DNA of 7,991 bases from Chloroflexota bacterium (GCA_016200825.1 JACQEA010000344.1:1-7991); one strand, 5' to 3'; shown: positions 1-6,115, counted from the stretch's first letter. Program-made: numbers and translations. The notes: generated by a model from the letters alone, not told the origin.

Positions 1-1
1 G

Positions 2-658
2 ACGAATCAAGTCACGATCAGCCAATCGCAAAACGTGACGCTGAGCAATTCGCTCGTGACGACGAATAATAAATCCAAGCCCGCGCTCAAAATAGAAGAG
101 AGCGACAAAGTCTATGTGCAGCAAGTGAACTTGGATAGTTTTATTCGCGTGGATAATTCTGCGAACGTCAGCATCGTCGGCACAAACGCGAATGACCAAT
201 TGCTAATTACAAATGACAATGTATTGTCGTTGAATGTTGACACGCGCGCGGGGAACGACGCGCTGACTTTAGTCGGCGATGTCGCGGCGTTGAATGTAAA
301 CGCGGACGGCGATTTGATTTTGACGCGCGCGACGCGCGTCGCGAGTCCGAGTGGAAATGTAACTCTGCGCGCGGGTGGCGCGTTGACGTTGGAAGCGGGG
401 AGTGTGATTGATGCGTCCGCGATGAATACCGGCAATGGCGGTACGGTAACCATCAACAGCGCGGGAACAAAATTCTACGGAAATATTTTCTCGCGGGGCG
501 GTGAGAATGGCGGCAACGGCGGATTCGTCGAAGTATCGGGAAAATATTTATTATTTGAAGGCAACGTGGATACGCGCGCGCCGCGCGGGATCGCGGGAAA
601 TTTATTGATCGATCCGGATTACGTCACGGTTGATTCAGCGACGACGGACGACACGTAG
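2..658 (+). CDS. FHA-like adhesin, N-proximal piece (5' end outside window, ends at in-frame TAG)
   Basis: This is the first visible piece of a giant secreted adhesin. The frame is open from base 2, so the GTG at 35 is probably internal and the true start and any signal peptide lie upstream. About residues 50-100 are beta-rich with Asn/Asp turns (NANDQLL, TRAGNDALTLVGD). From about 320 on, the sequence matches the pattern that follows the haemagglutination domain in filamentous-haemagglutinin exoproteins: GNVTLRAGGALTLEAGSVIDAS, then GNGGTVTINSAG, then GNGGFVEVSGKYLLFEG, VDTRAP and GNLLIDPDYVTVD. In known families this region is a right-handed beta-helix exported by two-partner secretion. There is no cysteine. 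The piece ends at TAG 656-658, but the same frame continues directly into the next piece, so this is not a natural C-terminus. The family assignment is from motif recognition; the exact function is unknown. Confidence 0.8.
   Translation, partial: TNQVTISQSQNVTLSNSLVTTNNKSKPALKIEESDKVYVQQVNLDSFIRVDNSANVSIVGTNANDQLLITNDNVLSLNVDTRAGNDALTLVGDVAALNVNADGDLILTRATRVASPSGNVTLRAGGALTLEAGSVIDASAMNTGNGGTVTINSAGTKFYGNIFSRGGENGGNGGFVEVSGKYLLFEGNVDTRAPRGIAGNLLIDPDYVTVDSATTDDT
416..640 (+). other. FHA-type beta-helix segment (GNGG / VEVSGK / LLIDP)
   Basis: The residues run from DASAMNTGNGGTVTI through GGNGGFVEVSGK and VDTRAPRGIAGN to LLIDPDYVTVD. This order of Gly/Asn turns, VExSGK, a V-D-T-x-A strand and a closing LLIDP is characteristic of the region just after the haemagglutination domain in FHA-type exoproteins. 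It implies that the TPS/haemagglutination domain itself lies left of the window. Confidence 0.8.
656..658 (+). other. In-frame TAG inside the adhesin frame
   Basis: The TAG sits in the context D-D-T-stop-L-D-D-N-T. The acidic flanking residues and the continued beta-repeat composition on both sides show that it interrupts a coding frame. One base change from CAG (Gln) or GAG (Glu) would restore it. It is the only in-frame TAG in the three genes, so reassignment of the codon cannot be tested here. Confidence 0.8.
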
Positions 659-682
659 TTAGACGATAACACAATTGCCGGA

Positions 683-2242
683 GTGGATGGCGGTAACGGC
701 ACGACGTATTATATTTCCGCGAGCAAAGTTGTGACGCAATTATCATCGAGCAGTGTTTCGATCACCGCGAATACAAGCATCACAATTAATTCCGCGATCT
801 CGAGCAGTTCCACAAATTCGTTGACGCTCACCACGCAAACGCTAAATTTGAACGCGAACATCAGCACGAGCAATGGCTATGTTACGTTCAATGCAAATGT
901 AGTCTTGGGTTCAACAGTAACTGTTAGCACAGGCAGTGCGAATGTCACATTCGCGGGAACGATTAATGGCGGGTACGGATTGACCGTCAACAGCACCGGG
1001 ACAACAACGTTCAACGGAATCATCGGCGGATCAACGCCGCTCACTTCATTGACAACTGATTCCGGCGGAACGACAACATTTAATTCCAACACAATTATTT
1101 TTTCGACGACAACGCAAACAGTAACAACCGGGACGACAACTACAACGACAAATCTCGCGCAAGGTCAAACGGTGGTGGCAAGTTCGATTGAGACATCCAG
1201 TTTCCTAGCGGACTACGCTGTGGACGGAAGTACCAGCACGCGTTGGGCAAGCAATAGCACAGTCGCGCAAAACATCTATGTTGATCTTGGTTCTTCGTAT
1301 ACGATCAATCGGATCAAGTTAACGTGGGAAGCTGGCACTTCGGCGTACTCTCTCGATTATTCAAACGATGCGAGTAGCTGGACGACAATCCTTTCCAGCA
1401 GCGCCGCAAATTTCGCGGTTCAAGACAATACCGGTTTGTCCGTCACGGGACGATACGTTCGGATGTACACCACGGGCAGTTTTTATGGCACCGTCGGCGT
1501 TTCACTCTATGAATTTCAAGTTTATGACTCGGCTGGTTCAACTCATACCGTTACATCCGGCGGAACTACAACCACAGTCAACGTTATTTCTACCAGCACA
1601 ACTGCCGGCACATCAACATCAGTCACAACATCCGGCGCGCAAACTTTCAACGACGCGATCACGCTCGGCGCGAATTCAACATTAACTAGCAACAGCAGTG
1701 GCGCGATTGCATTTAATAGTACCGTGAACGGCGCAAAAACGTTGACGGTGAATACAAGTGGAACAACAACCTTCACCGGTGTTGTTGGTGGTACTTCCGC
1801 GTTATCATCACTCACAACAGATTCCGGCGGCACAACTGCAATCAACGGCGGCGCGATTACCACGAGCGGCGCGCAAACATTCAACGACGCGGTCACGTTG
1901 AACGCGGATACAACGTTGACGAGTAACAGCAGTGGCGCGATCACATTGAATAGTACCGTCAACGGCGCGTACACTTTTGCGATCAACACGAGTGGCACCA
2001 CAACATTCGGCGGTATTGTTGGCGGAACTTCTGCACTTGCTTCACTCACCACCGATTCCGGCGGCTCAACAACAATTAGCGCGAGCGCGATCACAACCAG
2101 CGGCGCGCAAACTTACAATGACGCGGTTACGTTATCGGCAAATACAACGTTGACGAGCAACGGCGGTAGTGGCACAACGTTCAATGGAACATTGGTGAAC
2201 AGCCCCACGTTCGTCACCAGGTCAAATCGGTCAAGCTATTGA
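683..2242 (+). CDS. Adhesin, middle piece: 78-residue repeats with inserted F5/8 type C domain
   Basis: This is the continuation of the same adhesin in the same frame after the TAG. The frame is already open from 659 (LDDNTIAGVDGG), so GTG 683 is only the first available start and has no convincing ribosome binding site. The sequence is Thr/Ser/Asn/Gly-rich with almost no charge. Tandem 78-residue repeats begin near 863 with a degenerate copy. An F5/8 type C domain follows at about 1151-1528, between Thr-rich linkers. Full repeat copies start at 1622 and 1856, and another begins at 2090. The last 8 codons (after V-T at 2213-2218) are out of frame: RSNRSSY-stop is a frameshift product, while the frame one base further continues a LamG domain. 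There is no cysteine or membrane segment. It acts, if made, outside the cell. As an independent protein it would lack both a signal peptide and a proper C-terminus, so it is best read as part of the larger gene. Confidence 0.75.
   Translation: MDGGNGTTYYISASKVVTQLSSSSVSITANTSITINSAISSSSTNSLTLTTQTLNLNANISTSNGYVTFNANVVLGSTVTVSTGSANVTFAGTINGGYGLTVNSTGTTTFNGIIGGSTPLTSLTTDSGGTTTFNSNTIIFSTTTQTVTTGTTTTTTNLAQGQTVVASSIETSSFLADYAVDGSTSTRWASNSTVAQNIYVDLGSSYTINRIKLTWEAGTSAYSLDYSNDASSWTTILSSSAANFAVQDNTGLSVTGRYVRMYTTGSFYGTVGVSLYEFQVYDSAGSTHTVTSGGTTTTVNVISTSTTAGTSTSVTTSGAQTFNDAITLGANSTLTSNSSGAIAFNSTVNGAKTLTVNTSGTTTFTGVVGGTSALSSLTTDSGGTTAINGGAITTSGAQTFNDAVTLNADTTLTSNSSGAITLNSTVNGAYTFAINTSGTTTFGGIVGGTSALASLTTDSGGSTTISASAITTSGAQTYNDAVTLSANTTLTSNGGSGTTFNGTLVNSPTFVTRSNRSSY
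1151..1528 (+). other. F5/8 type C (discoidin, CBM32-like) domain
   Basis: Recognisable landmarks in order: NLAQGQTVVASS, DYAVDGSTSTRWAS, IYVDLGSSYTINRIKLTWE, YSLDYSNDASSWTTI, GRYVRMYTTG and VSLYEFQVYD. This matches the usual size (about 126 residues) and strand order of the family, a jelly roll that binds sugars or membrane lipids. Thr-rich linkers flank it (about 1097-1150 and 1529-1621). It sits exactly between two 78-residue repeat copies. Confidence 0.9.
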
Positions 2243-2753
2243 TCTGGCAGGCGGAGCAGGTGGATCGTCAGGTCAACACGTGACCTTACCGACTGGCATC
2301 GTCAGCACACTTTCCGATTTCTCAATTGCAACTTGGGTCAAGCTAGACACAAATAATACTTGGCAACGAATTTTCGATTTTGGCACGGGTACGACGATCA
2401 ATATGTTTCTCACGAGTCCGAGCGGCGCAGGCACTCTTCGATTTGCAATTACTACCGGTGGCAGCGGCGCAGAGAAACAAATCAATGCAAGTTCAGCTTT
2501 GCCGACCGGTGTTTGGAAGCATGTTGCCGTCACGAAATCTGGCAACACCGGCACAGTTTATGTGGACGGAGTTTCGGTCGGTACGAATACTTCTTTAACC
2601 CTGAGCCCTTCTAGCTTGGGGAATACGACTCAGAACTATATTGGTCGTTCAGAATATATTGCCGATCCATTTTTGGATGGCAAGCTTGATGATTTTCGCA
2701 TTTATAGCGGTGCGCTGACCGCTGGCGAAGTTCAAACTTTATACAATCTAGGT
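2186..2753 (+). other. LamG / concanavalin A-like domain, spanning the frameshift
   Basis: After correction at 2219 the domain reads NGTLVNSPTFVTGQIGQAI, then HVTLPTGIVS, DFSIATWVKL, WKHVAVTKSG, VYVDGVSVG, NYIGRSEY, LDGKLDDFRIYSGAL and LYNLG. This is the standard motif series of bacterial LamG-like jelly rolls, found in extracellular glycosidases and adhesins. A second, incomplete LamG lead-in (YNFDGNANDSSG, 2790-2825) follows it. It is inserted within a 78-residue repeat. Confidence 0.9.
2213..2242 (+). other. +1 frameshift site, most likely an extra A at 2219
   Basis: Before the site the frame reads N-S-P-T-F-V-T, after which it gives RSNRSSY and TGA. If the A at 2219 is skipped, it reads V-T-G-Q-I-G-Q-A-I-D-L-A-G-G, a normal LamG entry of the form TGxIGxAxxL. 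The phase of the flanking 234-bp repeats independently requires one extra base (or two missing). The site is not a homopolymer; the A lies in CCAGG. Confidence 0.8.
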
Positions 2754-5700
2754 ACGCTGACTCCATCGGTCGCGAGTCTGAGGGCACAGTATAACTTTGA
2801 CGGGAACGCGAACGATTCCAGCGGCACTGGCGGCAACATCACATTCAGCGGCACGGTGAACGGCGCGCAAACATTGACGGTAAATACATCTGGAACAACA
2901 ACCTTCACCGGAATCGTTGGCGGAACAACTGCTCTCACTTCAATTACAACTGATTCAAGCGGCACCACTGCAATCAACAGCGGCGCGATCACAACCAGCG
3001 GCGCGCAAACATTTAACGACGCGGTCACACTCGGCGCGAACACAACTCTCACCAGCAACAGCAGTGGCGCGATTGCAATGAACAGTACGGTTGACGGCGC
3101 GTACACTTTCGCGGTCAACACGAGCGGCACAACAACTTTCGCCGGAATCATCGGCGGAACAACCGCGTTGACATCGTTGACAACAAATTCGGGCGGAACG
3201 ACGACCATCAGCACAACCGCGATCACAACCAGCGGCGCGCAAACATTCAACGACGCGGTGACGGTGAGCGCGAATGCAACACTAACGGCAAGTACATTCG
3301 CGATCAACAATACGTTCACCGCGAATTCCGGCGTCACTTTGGAACCCTACAGCGCGAGCGCGACGATTGGTCTCGGCACGGGATCCACCGGCACATTTAA
3401 TTTAAGTACGACCACTCTCGCGAATATTTCTTCAACTGCTACCGTGACGGTTGGCGCGAGCAGTAATTCAAACGCGGTAGACATTAACACCGCGAATCTC
3501 AGCGCGACGAATTACAATCTCACGATCAACAGCGGCGCGACGACCTTCAGTGGATTGCTCACCCTCGCGAGCGGCAAAACGTTGCAAATTATTTCCTCCG
3601 CCGATTTGACCGACAACAATTCAACCAACACCGATGTTTCGATCAGCAGTGGTTACGTTCTATTTGATTTCGCGAACGCGATCGGCACATCCAGCAATCC
3701 AATTGAACTCGCGGTCGGCACACTCGCCGCGCGCACGCGCACGAGCGGCGGAATTTTTATTCGCAACAGCGGCGGACTGGTCATTGACAGCGTCGGCGGC
3801 GTAGATGGCATTACCAGCGCGAGTGGTGACATTGATATTCGCACCTCGAGTCCGTTGCGCGTTAGCCGCGGCGTTCGCTCGAATTTTGGCAACATCAATT
3901 TGAACGCGCAAGGTTCAACGACCAACGACAATTTGACGATTGAAGCAAATATCGAAGCGGTCGGCAGCGATTCATCCGTCACGTTAACGGCGGGACACAA
4001 CATCGCGCAAACTTCCGCGTCGCGGATCTCCGCTCCCGGTTTGGGCGCGATCAGTTTCAGCGCGGGTCTTGGCACCGGAACCGGCTCAGTTACATTAAGC
4101 GGCTCAGTCGTCGCGTCTGCGGGACCGATTAATTTCAGCGCGTCGGGTTCGATTACGCTCAACGCCGGCGCGGATGTGAAAACAACTTCCGGTTCGATTA
4201 CGCTGACGGCTGGAGATTCGATTTCGCTCGCGGCGAATTCAGCGCTCTCGGCGAGTGGCGGCGCAATCAGTTTGACCGCGCAAACCGGAACGCTCGATGT
4301 CAGCACGCCGTTAGACGGGACGCCGTTGAATTTCAATGCGGTGACCATGAACGTCAACGCGAAATTGACCGGCGCGGTAATGAACTTGACCGCGACGACG
4401 ATGAACTTGTTCGCGGCTTTGACTTCGAGTGATAAGTTAAAGTTGGATGCAACGACGATCAACGTCAATGCCAAGATCACTGGACATACGGTCACGACGA
4501 ATGCAACGACTTTCAATCTCAATGCACCGTTGAATTGCGACACGCTCGATTCAGATGCAGACAACACGAACATTAATGATCAGGTGAATTGCAACGGCAA
4601 AGCAAAAGTAAAGGCAAAGAAACTCAAGATATCCGCTCCGTTCACTGCGACCGAAGTGACTACAATCGCGGATACGTTTGATCTCAATGCGCCGTTGAAT
4701 TGTGCCTCGCTCGATTCGGATGCAGACATTACTAATATTGGTGGCGCGGTAAGTTGCGGCGGCAGCGCAAGGGTAAAAGCAAAAAAACTCCATATATTCG
4801 CTCCCTTCACTGCGAATGCCGTGACGACAATCGCGGACACATTTGATCTCGATGCGCCCATGAATTGCGACAGTTTGAATTCGGATGCGGACACAACCAA
4901 CATTAATGACTTGGTGCGATGCAACGGCGCGCGCTTCAAGGCAAATATGCTAACTGTTAACGGTCCAATCAACACAACATTTCTAACTGTTGACGCGAAT
5001 GAGATGGATGTCTTTGCGAACATTGACACAACAACTTTGGATATCGAAACCAAGATACTAAACGCCGGAAGTGGAAATATCGCGGCATACATTACGCATA
5101 TCAGCGCAGGTCAGCAAACTGGCTTTGTGGTTTTGGTGCGCAAGTTTTCCGACAAGCCCGGCGCGGATCAACCATTTGATGCGACGCTCCCCGAATTTTC
5201 CGGCAGCGGCGATGTGCAGATTCTTTCTAATCCAGACAATCCGGTCAACAATTCGCCGCTGACTTTGAATATTTTGCCAGCCAATCTTCCTCCGGGCAAT
5301 CAATTGATTTCGGGAACCGTCGTTGGCAATCAAAAAAGTTTTGTAGGCAATCTTGCCGAAACTTCTTTTTCGATGCTCTTTAATCCTCCACCGGCTGCGC
5401 CCGGAACAGTATTTAATGTTCTGTATTGGAATCCGTTGTTACGCAACGGTCTCGGCGATTGGGAAAAAATTTCGAACGTGAGTACGCTGCCCAGCGGCGC
5501 AATTTCCGCGACCGTGCAGGCGCAAGGGACCTATGTGCTCGTTCAACGCATGAACACTTCGAACATTGATGGTTCGGCGTTAGCGGTGCGCGTAAATTCC
5601 GGGCAACAAGTACCAATTGGCAATGCGCCCGCGCCGCTCATCGCGCTGAACTTACCGCAAGGCAATCAAGTTTTAGTAACGCGCGGCACAGCAGATAACG

Positions 5701-6008
5701 CGACGATCCGGAATGAAAACGCGCGCTCATTGCCCGGCCCATTACCCGGCGGCGCGACGCTCGCCTCCGCGATGACGATTGACGCGAACCGGCAAAACGC
5801 GCCGTTAACGTTGATTCCGGCGAGCGAGAAAATGCAATTGACGTTCAACATTACGCGCAACGGAAATTACGCGGTACTCTATTGGAATTCATTGCTGAAT
5901 CGCGGACAAGGCGGATGGGTTCAAGTCACGAACGCGCAACTCACCGCGGATGGAAATATTATGGTCGACGCGGCGTATACCGGAACGTTCGCGCTCGTGT
6001 CACGATAA
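2280..6008 (+). CDS. Adhesin, C-terminal piece: LamG, 78-residue repeats, Cys-bearing solenoid, tandem C-terminal domains
   Basis: This is the third piece of the giant adhesin, 1242 codons from GTG 2280. The homology starts earlier (about 2220, GQIGQAIDLAGG), so the GTG is inside a LamG domain and not a real start. Order by residue from 2280: LamG 1-158; the second half of a 78-residue repeat, then copies at 237-314 and from 315; FHA-like beta-strand region about 350-680; solenoid with rungs of about 18 residues, 683-917; proline-rich and beta C-terminal region, with two 44-residue copies of a VLYWN...W...LV(Q/S)R module at 1047-1090 and 1199-1242. The second copy ends at the stop TAA. There is no LPXTG, no C-terminal membrane helix and no autotransporter barrel, which fits release or non-covalent attachment. 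All six cysteines of the joined protein are at residues 753-881. The piece is most likely a secreted binding protein; the ligand is unknown. Confidence 0.85.
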   Translation: MTLPTGIVSTLSDFSIATWVKLDTNNTWQRIFDFGTGTTINMFLTSPSGAGTLRFAITTGGSGAEKQINASSALPTGVWKHVAVTKSGNTGTVYVDGVSVGTNTSLTLSPSSLGNTTQNYIGRSEYIADPFLDGKLDDFRIYSGALTAGEVQTLYNLGTLTPSVASLRAQYNFDGNANDSSGTGGNITFSGTVNGAQTLTVNTSGTTTFTGIVGGTTALTSITTDSSGTTAINSGAITTSGAQTFNDAVTLGANTTLTSNSSGAIAMNSTVDGAYTFAVNTSGTTTFAGIIGGTTALTSLTTNSGGTTTISTTAITTSGAQTFNDAVTVSANATLTASTFAINNTFTANSGVTLEPYSASATIGLGTGSTGTFNLSTTTLANISSTATVTVGASSNSNAVDINTANLSATNYNLTINSGATTFSGLLTLASGKTLQIISSADLTDNNSTNTDVSISSGYVLFDFANAIGTSSNPIELAVGTLAARTRTSGGIFIRNSGGLVIDSVGGVDGITSASGDIDIRTSSPLRVSRGVRSNFGNINLNAQGSTTNDNLTIEANIEAVGSDSSVTLTAGHNIAQTSASRISAPGLGAISFSAGLGTGTGSVTLSGSVVASAGPINFSASGSITLNAGADVKTTSGSITLTAGDSISLAANSALSASGGAISLTAQTGTLDVSTPLDGTPLNFNAVTMNVNAKLTGAVMNLTATTMNLFAALTSSDKLKLDATTINVNAKITGHTVTTNATTFNLNAPLNCDTLDSDADNTNINDQVNCNGKAKVKAKKLKISAPFTATEVTTIADTFDLNAPLNCASLDSDADITNIGGAVSCGGSARVKAKKLHIFAPFTANAVTTIADTFDLDAPMNCDSLNSDADTTNINDLVRCNGARFKANMLTVNGPINTTFLTVDANEMDVFANIDTTTLDIETKILNAGSGNIAAYITHISAGQQTGFVVLVRKFSDKPGADQPFDATLPEFSGSGDVQILSNPDNPVNNSPLTLNILPANLPPGNQLISGTVVGNQKSFVGNLAETSFSMLFNPPPAAPGTVFNVLYWNPLLRNGLGDWEKISNVSTLPSGAISATVQAQGTYVLVQRMNTSNIDGSALAVRVNSGQQVPIGNAPAPLIALNLPQGNQVLVTRGTADNATIRNENARSLPGPLPGGATLASAMTIDANRQNAPLTLIPASEKMQLTFNITRNGNYAVLYWNSLLNRGQGGWVQVTNAQLTADGNIMVDAAYTGTFALVSR
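4326..5030 (+). repeat. Beta-solenoid of about 13 rungs, 17-19 residues each
   Basis: The protein can be written as consecutive rungs of 17-19 residues with repeating strand patterns, e.g. KLKLDATTINVNAKITGH, TVTTNATTFNLNAPLNC, DTLDSDADNTNINDQVNC and TEVTTIADTFDLNAPLNC. Alternating hydrophobic residues, Asn/Asp turns and constant rung length indicate a right-handed beta-helix. The fold call is inference from periodicity. Confidence 0.7.
4512..4979 (+). repeat. 55-residue (165-bp) repeat with paired cysteines, three copies
   Basis: Copies start at 4512, 4677 and 4842, exactly 165 bp apart; the third decays after about 45 residues. Each is three rungs (18+18+19): F(N/D)L(N/D)AP(L/M)NC; a DSDAD-containing rung ending in Cys; and a basic rung with VKAKKL in copies 1 and 2. 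Cys codons are at 4536, 4590, 4701, 4755, 4866 and 4920, always 18 residues apart within a pair. These are the only cysteines of the adhesin in the window. Confidence 0.88.
5418..5549 (+). repeat. C-terminal YWN...W module, copy 1
   Basis: 44 residues with VLYWNPLLRNGLGDWEKISN at the start and GTYVLVQR at the end. It resembles the short beta domains that close many large bacterial surface proteins (a strand with YW, a W in the next strand, then a GTFALV strand). A related 44-residue copy lies at 5874-6005. Confidence 0.7.
5874..6005 (+). repeat. C-terminal YWN...W module, copy 2, ends at the stop
   Basis: 44 residues with VLYWNSLLNRGQGGWVQVTN at the start and GTFALVSR at the end, directly followed by TAA 6006-6008. 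It aligns without gaps to copy 1 (5418-5549). The match of module end and stop codon shows that the protein's C-terminus is intact. Confidence 0.7.
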
Positions 6009-6115
6009 TTGCGCGGCAACCATCTCAGCATTCTCCCGGTTGGTATCGCACGATAATTTATCGGACAACGATGCGCGAATTTTTTTTCATATACTCTGGT
6101 TGAGAGCATTCACAA
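6009..6115 (+). promoter_or_regulatory. Intergenic region with T-tract and weak promoter candidate
   Basis: The stretch holds an 8-base T-tract (6080-6087), preceded by short inverted repeats (CGAT 6051-6054 with ATCG 6060-6063; ATCG 6060-6063 with CGAT 6069-6072). The hairpins are too weak to call a firm terminator. TATACT at 6090-6095 is a good -10 candidate, but no clear -35 lies 16-18 bases upstream. GAGAG at 6102-6106 is 9 bases before ATG 6116 and may serve as ribosome binding site. The 10-mer CACGATAATT occurs at 6001 and 6049, perhaps by chance. Confidence 0.3.

Larger units (their letters stand above)
863..3326 (+). repeat. Array of 78-residue (234-bp) coding repeats
   Basis: The unit reads ITTSGAQTFNDAVTL, then xANTTLTSNSSGAI, then FNSTVNGA, TxxVNTSGTTTF, xGIxGGTxALxSLTT and DSGGTT. 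Copies start at about 863 (degenerate first half), 1622, 1856, 2090 (split by LamG, resuming at about 2838), 2988 and 3222 (only the first third conserved). Spacing is exactly 234 bp between 1622, 1856 and 2090, and again between 2988 and 3222. Protein similarity is high, but third codon positions differ widely. A beta-solenoid or stacked beta fold is likely from the strand and turn pattern; this is inference. Confidence 0.9.
2..6008 (+). pseudogene. Single giant adhesin gene interrupted by one TAG and one +1 frameshift
   Basis: The three coding pieces are parts of one gene. Evidence: pieces 1 and 2 share a frame with only TAG 656-658 between them; pieces 2 and 3 share the 78-residue repeat, and a LamG domain spans their junction. 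The repeat copy starting at 2090 is followed by the next at 2988, a distance of 898 bp, which is one 234-bp unit plus 664 bp. Since 664 is one more than a multiple of three, a single extra base explains the shift. The joined frame has 2,001 sense codons in the window with only these two lesions, and the third piece remains clean for 1,242 codons. That pattern suits a very recent pseudogene, phase-like on/off variation, or sequence errors in an assembled genome. I cannot separate these from the sequence alone. Confidence 0.65.

Noticed and set aside
656..658. TAG read as pyrrolysine
   Set aside because: There is no pyrrolysine pathway gene or enzyme context, and an adhesin is not a known pyrrolysine protein. 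Loss from CAG or GAG is a simpler explanation.
1368..1685. Overlapping + strand frame of 105 codons
   Set aside because: It overlaps the F5/8 domain and first full repeat in another frame. Its protein has no recognisable pattern and no ribosome binding site.
1543..2094. Long open frame on the - strand (183 codons)
   Set aside because: It lies wholly antisense to the 78-residue repeats, is a low-complexity Val/Ala/Pro string and mirrors the repeat period. It is a product of the strong codon preference on the + strand. The similar - strand frame at 2732-3337 has the same cause.
2213..2242. Programmed +1 frameshift at the AGG codon (2219-2221)
   Set aside because: AGG is used elsewhere in the same gene (2781 and in the VKAKK repeat), ACC-to-CCA re-pairing is poor, and no stimulatory element is evident. 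A mutation or sequence error is simpler.
1622..3326. CRISPR-like or transposon-like tandem array
   Set aside because: The 234-bp repeats are contiguous, in frame and vary mainly at synonymous positions. There are no spacers, terminal inverted repeats or transposase.
3653..4573. 306-codon open frame on the - strand
   Set aside because: It is antisense to the beta-strand region of the adhesin, Val/Ala/Pro-rich without domain motifs, while the + strand frame has recognisable modules throughout.
6051..6087. Rho-independent terminator after the adhesin
   Set aside because: The stems are 4-6 bp, compete with each other, and sit 8 or more bases before the T-tract, so I did not list it as a terminator feature.
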